This document shows positions 24,313 through 34,548 of a DNA stretch of 64,000 bases, piece by piece. A model generated the notes under the pieces. The model saw only the letters and a list, made by a program, of their open reading frames with translations. It was not told where the DNA came from and did not search any database. This DNA comes from Pterois miles (lineage: Eukaryota; Chordata; Actinopteri; Perciformes; Scorpaenidae), in contig CAMQGK010000052.1 of NCBI GenBank assembly GCA_947000775.1, positions 33,880,001 through 33,944,000 of the forward strand, in the 5' to 3' direction. Within the stretch, counting starts at the first letter, position 1, and every line of letters begins with the position of its first letter. The position numbers and the translations under genes are program-made.

Positions 24313-25294
24313 ATGGTAATGCCAGTCAGTCCCACTGCTTTAATCAAGACTGAAATATTTCTATAAATTTGCTGACCCCTTGACTCAACTTGTGCTATAG
24401 TCACTAATGAAATCTATCATAACTGCTGTTGATCCACCAGTGGCCATCCACCACAAAAGAGCAAGTTAGACACTTTCAGAGCCTCCATTCAGACCTACAT
24501 GCAGCGAAGAACCTATTCAATATTGAAAAGATAGATTTTGTGTGGAGTATTTATTCATCACTGGGCTTGAATTGAGTTTATCACTTAATCGAACATGCTT
24601 GAATAATAACAGAAAAGAAAGAAACCAAAAAAAGGCAGTTCAAAAGCTAACATTTGGCATGAAGGAGCCAGCTGAACAACCCTTGGTTTTATGTTGATTC
24701 ATTAAAAGAAAAATTTTGAATGTGAATTTACAGTGGGGGAAAATTACTTCTGGGACAAGCTCCCACTTCATAGAAAAAAAAAAAAAATGTTGTTCGTGCA
24801 GCTTTAAACTTCACTCTCACATTTTGCACCAGAACAGTCCTATGAGTCATGCTGTTATGGCTCTAAACCCATGAATAACTGTGCACTCGCCCCTCGCTTG
24901 CAGTGTGATCGCTGCCTCAGGCTCTGCAACATCTGAAAGCTCAAAGAAACAGCTGGAGCTGCCCTCAGAAAAAAACAGGCCTTTATACTTCATTCACTGT
25001 TTGCTCTCCTCTCATTCTATTTATTGATTCAGTTCAATTCAAGGGCTTTTACTGGCCTAACATTTGACGTGTTACCAAAGCAAGCTACAATGGTTAAATC
25101 CATGTTAATAATGAGAACACACATGCTCTCTTGTCTTCCCAGCCTTTCACTCTGTTCACACACATACATTTTCTCCATATCACCTCCACCCTTCTCTTGC
25201 ACACCTGCCAGTGCTGAAAACGATTCCTACTGAACAAATGAATAATATCTGACAGCACAGCTTCAATTCAGCGTGTTACTGTAGTTTTACTGTG
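24313..25294. other. No recognisable feature; A-run at about 24775-24787
   Basis: Unique-looking sequence. No gene recognised. Confidence 0.3.
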
Positions 25295-25390
25295 CCCTCC
25301 AGAATTATTGGTGGCCTTGGTAAAGATTAGCTCATTACTTTTACAGCTTTTTGGCTCATCCTCACCAAGGCTGCCAATAATTCTGGAGGG
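25295..25390. mobile_element. 96-bp hairpin MITE, Tc1/mariner-like
   Basis: Left arm CCCTCCAGAATTATTGG continuing to 25323 is the reverse complement of the right arm ending at 25390, with three mismatches in 29 positions. The spacer between arms is about 38 bases. TA follows the right tip. The arm wording matches a fish Tc1-like terminal repeat I know from memory. The whole unit can fold into a single hairpin and has no coding capacity. Confidence 0.75.
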
Positions 25391-26372
25391 TAATATATAT
25401 CTTACCCTCCTACGACTCTTTCCCTTCCTCCTCTCAACATGCCACGTTATCTCACTTTTAAGCTCATGCATAATTCAGACTTTTTTTTTCCTGTTAGTAA
25501 GAAATTATATTTCAAAATGAGCAAACAACAGGGATTTGATTATCTGAACAGGCTTGAGCTCACAGAACAGCTCTTAAATTTGATTTGTGCGTGCAGTGAG
25601 CTGCTCTCCGACAACCATCGTTAGGTGAAAACTTGCAGGAGCAGTGAGCATGAAGGAACGGCTTTAGACAAGCTTTTGTTCTTCTGTTTTAGGTTTAGGA
25701 GTAGACAAAGGGAATATGCTGAGTCCTCAAGACAGTTTCTCACGCACCCTGCTTCAGGCAGGGTCACAAAAAAGATTTTTGAGGTGTTTATTGCTTGATT
25801 TGGGCATTTTATTGTTGTCTGAATTATTTATTTGACAGTATATTTTTCAGTTTTCCAAAGCAGATCTACAGATCAGGTAAAATTCACCTTAACCTGGTAG
25901 TTTTCTTTCCTCCAGCTCTCCGCAGAACTTGCAATCCTTATCGCCCACATTTCTCCATTCAACATCACATTTAAATGTACACCTTTATCCTCAGTTCCTT
26001 TGCTGTTCCTGTGTAGAGGTCTGATTTTGTGTTGCTCCAGGAATTTGTGTTTTTGTGGGATTGCGGCAGCACTGTATCCAACCTCTCCTCCAAGTTTTTA
26101 CCCACTCATTCTGTATGTGCTTTTTGACTGAGAACACAAAAAATGTGTATATTGGTGACAGTCAGTCATGAGGTGTTGAATTTGTAGGTTTCAATAAGTA
26201 GTATTGTTCCACTGTAAAATTGGGGCTTTAAATTGGTATCAAGTTCCGACATATTAAAACATGTTTTGTGTTCATACACAACTGCAGACCACAAACAAGC
26301 ACCACATTTTGCTTCCATCGCCACCTTGTCTATAGGACAGTAATGTTTAGTACATTATAACCTACAGAAATA

Positions 26373-26378
<6 letters not shown>
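25391..26378. other. No recognisable feature
   Basis: Unique-looking AT-rich sequence. No gene recognised. Confidence 0.3.

Positions 26379-26410
<32 letters not shown>
26379..26410. repeat. (TA)n microsatellite
   Basis: About 16 TA units. Confidence 0.9.
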
Positions 26411-26412
<2 letters not shown>

Positions 26413-27765
26413 GATCAACATGTGTTGTGAAGAAAAAAATGTGACTAAACATAACAAAATTAAATAAGTAAACTGGCAGGAGAGGTAAAATTTTCTTAAA
26501 AACTCTAAATCATCCATTTCAGAATAATTTTCCTCAGCCTTTTTGGATGTCTGCACTGCAGAAAAGCAGCTTTAAATCTTCCTAGCCAAGCAGTGGGATA
26601 TTGGGAGGATGTGATGGAGGTTCACAAGGGCAGTGGAATATTTTGTTGGAGGAATAAATTAGCAGCTTCAGTCTTTGGTGCTGCGCCAAGCTATCTGGGA
26701 ATTCATCCACCGCCTTGGAGAGACGAGCTTAGGATGCCACACTGTAATTTGAAGCTAATTGAATTTTTTAAAATTTCATCAAGAGGATGATGCCAGTGTG
26801 TTTGCATTCATACAAACAGGCTGTGTTCATTTGAGGCACACATTTTCAGTATTTTTATGGACTGCTGTACATCATGTTGAAGTTTTATGTGCAAAGTGCC
26901 AAGTGAGCTATTTCCTGTAAGGTACCTTATTAATCATTTTTTATTAATTTGTTCCCATATACTGCTTACTGTGGCCTGGGATGACAATAATGTTTCTCCT
27001 GAGAACTGCTCCTGTTTGTCTGGGTTGAGGATATGAAGAGCTCATAGTCTTTTATGGAGACTCTCTGTATTGTGTTAAATCTCAGGTGATCTATTATATA
27101 CAACTCATCAAGATAATGGGGATCTGGGGAAATTCAAGCACTACAGTTGTTGATGAATGGCAAAAGACATGGGGCGCTGTCTTTAAGCTTCAAACCAGCC
27201 TATAGAGAACCAAAAATAAAGTACGGGTACTGTTGTATTTTCAAACTCAGTCAGGTTTTTATCAAGGTCTTGTTATTCCAAATTACGAATGATCTTTTCA
27301 CCACACCTATTTGAATTGACCGATCAACCATCCCCTGATCTCCAACAATCTGCAGCTTGGTCATACGCTCTGACACATCTGATCATGGTCATAGAGGGGA
27401 AGCCAGTGAGGGATTGTGTCCCTTTTTGCACCATTAATACGTCCTGTTTCACTCAAGTTAAGCTTATTTGTGAACTAATGAAAAGCAGTTGTGGACATCA
27501 TGGAGAACATCTGTTTGTAGCCATATAAAGTTTACTCTGGATCCCATTTCTGATCCCATTGTTACAAAACCACGATTTTGCATCTCTAACAACAACTCCC
27601 AACTCGTCAGATAGCGCTGATTGAGCAGCACCCTTCGGAACCAGAAACTGACCCACTCAGGTACACTTTAGTGACAGTATATGACTAACCAGGCTTTCAA
27701 CTTGATTCAACGTAAACCCATCCATGGCATTATTTGATGGTCGGAGCAAGTGAGGTAGTGTTAGC
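26411..27765. other. No recognisable feature
   Basis: Unique-looking sequence. No gene or repeat family recognised. Confidence 0.3.
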
Positions 27766-27769
27766 ATGA

Positions 27770-27885
27770 GAGTCCACTAAAGGTGGGCAGGGTGGTGAAT
27801 AGGTCAAACAACCACAGAAGACCAGTGTCCATGTCCTGGGTGGAGCTAAACGTAACACTGACTGATTTTGCCACATGCCTTGTGA
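27770..27885 (+). repeat. Diverged CTGGTCTCA-family fragment
   Basis: 'gtggtgaataggtcaaacaa' then 'gaagaccagtgtccatgtcc' and 'gctaaacgtaacactgact' line up, with many changes, with 22825-22905 and 7480-7545. It sits next to a LINE remnant. Confidence 0.45.
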
Positions 27886-27936
27886 CTGGTATTGAGTCAC
27901 TAGTAATGTGAGTCATTAGTAGTGAAGTTTCCATTT

Positions 27937-28173
27937 CCTCACCCAAAGCTCATGACCATAAGTGAGGGTTGGAACGAAGATAGATGAGTAAATCAAAAGT
28001 TTCAGCTCCCTCTATACCACAATGGTCCTGTACAATGAAGCACCAAACCACCTGTCCACCTCCCGCTCCATTTTAACCTCACTGAAGAGCAAGACCCCCA
28101 AAATAATTTACTCAGACTCCCTTGTTTTCCAGCAGAGAACCACAGCCTCAGACTTGGAGGTGCTGACTCTCAT
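27937..28173 (-). pseudogene. RTE-type (Rex3-like) LINE reverse transcriptase remnant
   Basis: The minus strand reads as one frame from 28173 down to about 27937, broken by two stops: MRVSTSKSEAVVLCWKTRES, stop, then IILGVLLFSEVKMEREVDRW and FGASLYRTIVV, stop, then RELKLLIYSSIFVPTLTYGH and ELW. These blocks fall in the conserved order seen after the catalytic core of fish RTE-clade reverse transcriptases (thumb region; the PTLTYG-E-W motif is typical). Catalytic and endonuclease parts are absent. The enzyme would copy LINE RNA into DNA at the insertion site; this fragment is dead. Confidence 0.8.
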
Positions 28174-28345
28174 ATCCCAAATACAGTATTATAACAGACA
28201 ACAACATTTGTAAGCAGGATGCTAACTATTTTAGTATAATTTTTTCTCCCAAAACCTTCAACCATCTCTCAATCCGTTTAATATTTTGAAAATAAGGTGA
28301 TCTCTCTCTCTCCCTTTTAAATGAAGTGAGGCACACAGTTCCCTC

Positions 28346-28352
28346 AGCACAC

Positions 28353-28411
<59 letters not shown>
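28346..28411. repeat. (CA)n microsatellite
   Basis: About 32 CA units with one CG interruption near the left end. The minus-strand CVCV translation is an artefact. Confidence 0.95.
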
Positions 28412-28413
<2 letters not shown>

Positions 28414-28952
28414 AAACTCCTCTGGAGCTGAGAGAAGCCACAGTAGCTGCAGGGCACAGAGGTAACTTCACACACACACTTATACAGTATATGGTTTCAT
28501 TTCTTTTGCCTCCTCTCTCCATATACTTTTACTGCATTATTTAACACCTCAGGAAATGGAAATGTGAACAGGAAATTATGCATCACACAGTGGTTTAGAA
28601 CCACACTTTATGATAAATCTCCTCTTCCTCCCTCCTCTTAAATCCCAGTGATAATATTGCACTTGTCCTCTGATTTATTATATAAGGGTCCGAAGTCATG
28701 CATTGACTCCATAGTTCAAACTGATTAAGCTGCCTGTGTGAGAAGACAGATGCACACGGGAGCTGTTTTGCATTATTCTCTGTAATGTTCTTGCTGCAAC
28801 ACAAGGCAAAGCAATCAGCTTTCAGTGGTTTGTAGTCTCACGCTTTCTTTTGATTCATAAGTCTATCGAAGAAGTTATTTCTTATACCAGGATAAAGTCA
28901 ATAAAAAAGTTTTCTTACCAAGTGTTTCAAGAGCCTGGAGCCCCAAATGTCC
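28412..28952. other. No recognisable feature
   Basis: Unique-looking sequence. No gene recognised. Confidence 0.3.
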
Positions 28953-28953
28953 T

Positions 28954-29034
28954 GATAAGATAAGATATTCCTTTATTTGTCCCACAGTGGAGAAATGTGC
29001 TATGTACAAGTAAATACATATAGAAAATAAAAAG
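28954..29034 (-). repeat. LINE-type 3' tail, minus orientation
   Basis: 'gataagataagatattcctt' then 'tatttgtcccacagtggaga' is the shared tail on the minus strand, ending in TCTTA repeats. Its body runs directly into the Tc1-like remnant at about 29036. Confidence 0.7.
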
Positions 29035-29035
29035 G

Positions 29036-29405
29036 TTTATGATTCATTTGTGTGCACTGTATGTTCTGACACCTTTCTATCATAACATCATTAACTTTTT
29101 CAGTAATTTGAGCTACAGTAGCTCCTGGATCTTCGCCAGGCCAGCCTTTGCTCCCCATGTGCATCAGTGAGCCTTGGCCACCCATGACCCTGTCGGTAGT
29201 TCACCAGTTTTCCTTCCTTGGACCACTTTGGGTAGGTCCGGACCGCTGAAGATCAGGAACATCTCACTAGAGCTGCAGTTCTGGAGATGTTCTGACCCAG
29301 TCGTCTAGCAATCAGTCGCTCACATCCAACACATCAACTTCAAGGACAAAATGTTCACTCGCTGCCATTGTAATAATCAATTTTATTCACTTGTTGTTCA
29401 CTTTT
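29036..29405 (-). pseudogene. Tc1-like transposase, N-terminal remnant
   Basis: Read on the minus strand, the sequence gives RRLGQNISRTAALVRCS, then PKWSKEGKLVN, RQGHGWPRL and ATVAQITEKVND. This is the helix-turn-helix (paired-like) DNA-binding region of a fish Tc1-family transposase, in order, with stops and frame changes. 'gttcactcgctgcc' (29354) upstream fits the 5' leader. The catalytic half is missing beyond 29036, where a LINE tail begins, so that insertion or a deletion truncated it. This is a different family from 21960-22776. Confidence 0.75.
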
Positions 29406-30119
29406 TCCTTAGTGGTCCCACTTAAATAATATAAGTCAATCTTTGCATCAAGACAATTTTCTTCTTGACCAAAAGCAAAATAGATTAGATATATTTTTTT
29501 TTAAATGTGATTTGTGGTATTGTCCCTTTGCATAGTGGATAAACATGTTATGTTATTTGTGAAAAAAGTGGGAATATGTTGCCTCCAGTGGCCCTTTCAC
29601 CGTTCTACCTGCTCAACTTCTGTCTCATCAGAGAGAATTATGACCTGAGAGGAAGCCTTCGACGACGGATTCCCCTCCTTATATTTCATGTTTTACTGTT
29701 CGCCCTGAGGGAAGCAGAAGTAATCACAGTGGAGCTTCAGGCTCTATAACATGGCAGATATGGATTATATTGTGGTTGAGTGGGATTTCATTTTAAAAAT
29801 ACCTCCTGCCTCTCTACTTAGGCTACACAGTATTTCATCTAATTTCTCCTCCCAGCTGTCTTTCAGGGGGGTTCAAGGTTAATACTGAGGGAAAAGTGGC
29901 TCGGAGTCCCAGAATCTATAAATTTGATCATGTTAAATTTGATAGCGGTTTTAGATTTTGTCTTGTTTTAAATCAATTGAATTTTATTTTCGATACGTTT
30001 TGTCAGTTTAACTCTCATATCTTTAGCTCACTGTGATTGGTCAAACTGGTCACTAATTAATAATTTAAGCGAACCCCTACCAGGTTAAAATCATCTACAG
30101 AGATGTTTTTCTTACTTCT
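29406..30119. other. No recognisable feature
   Basis: Unique-looking AT-rich sequence. No gene recognised. Confidence 0.3.
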
Positions 30120-30121
30120 TC

Positions 30122-30590
30122 AATCTGGTGTCATAGGAAGGCATATAAATGCCATAACAGTGTGTGGACTATCTCATGAGTATGTATTTTAGCCTTTTCG
30201 CATGTCATTTGTAAGCCACGCAAACATTCACACTTAGGTTCAGGCAAGAAAACCACTTTGGACATGGATGGACTTAAAATAAATATATAAAATAAGTGAA
30301 ATACATACAGAAACAACATAAAACTATGGAAAACATGTCACGTGTGTACAGTAAGTTACAAAATAACAGTCTCAAACACTCTCAGTGTCGTGGTTAAAGT
30401 CTGTTAGACCATAAGTAGTCCTGCCATAGCATTTATACTCACTCAGTCAGTACAGAATACATGGCTTACAACTGACATGCAGAAATCAAGAAAGGCACAA
30501 TTATTGCACACTAAATGCCTTGCACATTGTCGTGATATTCATATGCCTTTTCATGTGAACGGGTGGGCTCCTTAGGCTGTAACAGGTGAG
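30122..30590 (-). repeat. CTGGTCTCA-family copy with visible terminal inverted repeats
   Basis: The left end, 'ctggtgtcataggaaggcat', continues ataaatg. The right end near 30545-30575, read from the other strand, contains 'gttcacatgaaaaggcatat' and gaat. So both ends carry TCA-(T/C)A-RGAAGGCATATRAAT in inverted orientation. The inside has 'cacttaggttcaggcaagaa' (reverse of the gcctaaacctaa core), 'catagcatttatactcac' and 'attgcacactaaatgcctt', all shared with 15450-15935. Confidence 0.65.
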
Positions 30591-30889
30591 GTCAACAAAC
30601 GTGACGGCAGGTATATTACAATGTCTACTCAATGTTTCTATTAAAATCTACAGTTCAAATATTGCCATAATCTGTAGACTGTCCACTTCCATATACTTTT
30701 TCTTGCACGATCATATGTGACTCACGCTAACCAGTGGACACTAAGGAAATCACTAAGGGTCTACCCACCAGCTGGAGAAGCTTGAAAATGGCAAAGCAGT
30801 ACAGATGTTGCCATTCTTGGAGTGGTTTGCAAAGCAGCGGTGAGGGTAACGAAGCTTCAGAGCCTGAAAAACCCTAATGTCAACCCCAT
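30591..30889. other. No recognisable feature
   Basis: Short unique-looking interval between two dispersed repeats. Confidence 0.3.
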
Positions 30890-31230
30890 GGTGCTGCTAC
30901 CATCACTAGTCTTGCATAGCCAGATCTACAGTGCTGTGCCAGTGCTATAGAAACGTCTGGCTCTACGTATTCAGGTATAGGGGGAAAATGCTCTGGCTTG
31001 TTCGTAGTGCTCTAAATCAATCACAGTCATCTTGGGTGGTTTGAAGCAGAGGATGCAGCAATGGTGCCTTTGCAAAATAGACAGCAGAGAAAGTGAGTAT
31101 GCTTTATCCTCTGGAGACTTTCAATTTCTATACATATGTGGATGATAATTCATCCAGTAGTTGAGACATTTCAGCCTGGACCAAAGTGGTGAACCTGCCA
31201 TATCCAGAGCCACAGCACTGGCATGGCTAA
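30890..31230. repeat. Probable dispersed percomorph repeat
   Basis: 'cttgcatagccagatctaca', 'atcaatcacagtcatcttgg', 'ggtgcctttgcaaaatagac' and 'tttcagcctggaccaaagtg' occur in this order, and I recall them as parts of common percomorph repeats. Class unknown, and it may be two adjoining repeats. Confidence 0.4.
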
Positions 31231-33639
31231 TGGACAATTATAATGAAGTAAATAATAAAACTTACAGGCAAAGTAAACCAAAATCCAGTAAAACAAATTA
31301 AAAGACAACTCAAGTGAAATTATATTAAGACCTCTTCCTGAGAATCTCAAACTCAGTACAGGCTCATACGGCGCTAAAAAAAAAGAAATATAGAATAGAG
31401 CCAGGAAAAGGAAATCAATTAGATCAGAAAACACCAGAGGCCGATATAAAGCCTGCAGCTGAACTCTGTAATGTCCATCCCCATAACTTTTGATTAAGAC
31501 AGGTATTGAGCTATAGTGTTGAGCACTGAGCAAGAGAAAGTACAGCCTGACCTTCCTTTGGTTCAGTAAACATCGCTGAGCTGCAACGCCTAAAGAAGTT
31601 AAATAAAGGGCATTGTGAGAGGCCAGCTGTTACACTGGTCAGGAAGTGTGTTTGGCACAGCGACACTGTGGTGAGCGACGCTAGCAGGGATCATTTAGAT
31701 TCTCATCTGAGCTCCTGAGTATATTGAACTATGTGCTATCAGGTGTGACCTACTTCAAGTATAACATCTCCCTGTGCTAATCAAGAGCAACATATCACCA
31801 TTCACTATTCACTCTGTTATCCCTCCACTCAAAGATGACATCAGCCACTCCTCTGGGGATTCCTTGGACGGCGACGCCTCCGACTGCCCTCAAGTGAAAA
31901 CCGAAAGTTCCCGCCAGTTGTGGTCCTGCCTCCAACACGCTCCTTATCCAACCACCAGCCTGCTGAGATACGTGTCAAGTGCCTCTCGCCTCACCGTCTC
32001 TGGGTTGTAACAGATGGCATCAACCAGTCACATTGTGTGGAACGGATTGAGTTGTACTTATATTTATGAAACAAAAAGACTGAGGCTCTGTAATCTGAAC
32101 CAAGACACGGCGAATTATTACTCTTTTCAACTCTGCCAAAGGCAACGCAGACCAGATCCACTCCTTCCGTTCTTACATTTCACAATAAAAGCCCTAGACA
32201 TATAATATTCAGGCAAGTATTTCATATTTTTAGGTTGTTTATTCGTCATGCCCCTGTTGTGTAAAGGTCTTTTTATGGCAGATGAAACACTGTAAAGCAT
32301 AATGGATCACAACGGAAATCATGATTTACTCTCAGGCGGCGACATTCATTAAAGTCAATAGAGTGGTTCCCATCAGTTGACTTTAGATAGAAGTAAATAT
32401 ATAAATTACTGTCCATAATTCAAATTCAGTTATTGTTGAGGTATGTCAGTCTGAACTTATGTGGTGGACCGACCAACTGTCGTCCCAATAAACTAAATTC
32501 TTTAGCAAATATGACTTATTTCATGATACCACCTCCACCTCCCGATTTTCTCACAATTATCAGGATGCCTCTTTATGTATTGTCACATATACAGTATAGA
32601 CCACGAAGTCAGCCCACACAACCAACTGGTAAAAGAAAAAAGCAAAAGCACCACATCAAGTATTAATGAGTGTAGATTGTTTTAATGGCAAACTGTAATA
32701 AGATACTTGTTTATCCAATCAGATACAGCTCTAGATTGGCAGTACAAAATGACCTTAAGCATTAAATTAACTCTGGTGTGTGGACTTTAATACACTGTCA
32801 GATTTAATTCCCACTGATTTTAATGGGTTTTCAACTCCCACCACTAATATTACCACTGGATACAATCAGGTTGTTGTTGTTATGGGGGGAGATTGTCCAT
32901 CAAATGGTGAACTTCATTTTAAAGCATGTCTGATTCATCAGTAGACCCACAGTCCAGGAGAATAACAGTACTGCTACTGTACATGAAAAATGTATGTGCA
33001 AGATTAATGTTCATATTCATGTGCTGCATGGCAATGATTTGCTGGCCATCAATATTTTTTTTTTCTTTTTTGCAGGCTTAGGGTTGTCTCATGAAGGAAA
33101 TATTGCATTTATGTTATGCATGCTTTGCTTGAATTACTTTAGATATATTTCAGTATGTTATAACTGATGTCTTACCTGTACAATATAAATACAATATTTT
33201 TAACTCATGTCTTATTTAGGGACTGGGTACCAAATATTAAGCAGATATAACTGTGGAGTGAACCTTTTTTTTTCCCTGAGTAATGATTTATGATGTGTTA
33301 CAGTACCATATCGCAGACACTGAGTCGCCTGTTTATTAGGTACAGCTTGTAACATACTACCTTAAACCTGTCTAACACAGATATACATATATTATAAAAT
33401 AACATACAATTTATCACTTGATCGTTTTTCTGGCTATACTGGTCAGGTGTATGTGGCAAAACTATAAACTGGCAACTTAGTGTGCATAACTCCCTCTCAC
33501 ATATTAGTATGAGTAAAACACATGGGGACAGAGGGCTGACATACTTGTGAAAAACACTACCTCCTGCAGGTCCATTCCCACTGTGACCTGCATTACTGCC
33601 AGCGAGTCCTTGGAACCAGCTGTCCTGTCAGACGAACAC
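31231..33639. other. No recognisable feature
   Basis: Unique-looking sequence. The 120-codon minus-strand frame (31171-31533) overlaps the preceding repeat and is hydrophobic through AT-richness. No gene is supported. Confidence 0.3.
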
Positions 33640-33699
33640 ATGGCAGCCAGATAAACGGTCTTCATTGCTTAAATAAATGTATTCATTATTTTATGTAAC

Positions 33700-33748
33700 G
33701 CTAAATGATAAATGGTCTGCATTTGTATATTCCTCTTCTACCGGAAAA
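33700..33748 (-). repeat. Possible SINE 3'-end fragment
   Basis: 'ataaatggtctgcatttgta' then tattcctcttctacc resembles the reverse complement of the 'gctatataaatgc' 3' region of a common fish SINE (compare 44345-44370 on the plus strand). Too short for certainty. Confidence 0.35.
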
Positions 33749-33869
33749 ATAACTTTGCAATTTGCCTCTAATACACATATACCAGTGGCAGTGGAGGTGC
33801 CATGCAATGCATTGGCATGCCCACTGGGATATTATTGTATTGGTCGCTAAGGGGATGTTTTGCCCCCCA

Positions 33870-34548
33870 GATTTACTTTGTGGGGACCGGCTCTCGGGTT
33901 TACCTTGATCTATGTTTCATGGGATCAGGCCCCAGGTTTACCTTGACCTATGTTTCATGGGACCATGCCTCAGGTTTACCTTGACCTATGTTTCATGGGA
34001 TGAGACCTCAGGTTTACCTTGACCTATGTTTCATGGGATGAGACCTCAGGTTTACCTTGACCTATGTTTCATGTGACCAGGCCTCAGGTTTACCTTGTGG
34101 AGACCTATGTTTCATGGGATCAGCCCTCAGGTTTACCTTGACCTATGTTTCATGGGATCAGCCCTCAGGTTTACCTTGACCTATGTTTCATGGGATCAGC
34201 CCTCAGGTTTACCTTGACCTATGTTTCATGGGATGAGACCTCAGGTTTACCTTGACCTATGTTTCATGTGACCAGGCCTCAGGTTTACCTTGACCTATGT
34301 TTCATGGGATGAGACCTCAGGTTTACCTTGTCCTATGTTTCATGGGATGAGACCTCAGGGTTACCTTGTCCTATGTTTCATGGGATGAGACCTCAGGGTT
34401 ACCTTGTCCTATGTTTCATGGGATGAGACCTCAGGGTTACCTTGTCCTATGTTTCATGGGATGAGACCTCAGGTTTACCTTGTCCTATGTTTTGTGGAGA
34501 CAAACCCTCAGAATTACCTTGTGAGGACCTATGTTTTGCAGAGACAAG
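33870..34548. repeat. Minisatellite, 38-bp unit, about 17 copies
   Basis: Unit starts (GTTTACCTTG...) fall at 33898, 33936, 33974, 34012, 34050, 34088, 34131, 34169, 34207, 34245, 34283, 34321, 34359, 34397, 34435, 34473 and 34511. The spacing is 38 except one of 43. The unit is GTTTACCTTG, ACCTATGTTTCATGGGAT, then a variable GAGACCTCAG/CAGCCCTCAG/CAGGCCTCAG. Units from 34321 on read TTGTCC instead of TTGACC. The 43-bp unit (34088) and the last unit (34511) keep TTGTGGAGACC- or TTGTGAGGACC-like starts, as does the degenerate edge at 33870. Since 38 is not a multiple of 3, the open frames over it shift phase each unit and are not coding. Confidence 0.95.

Noticed and set aside
28226..28522. 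98-codon minus-strand frame with VCVCV
   Set aside because: Translation of the CA microsatellite.
33870..34548. Possible CRISPR-like or coding repeat array
   Set aside because: Units are contiguous, with no unique spacers, and the 38-bp period shifts the reading frame each unit. It is an ordinary minisatellite.
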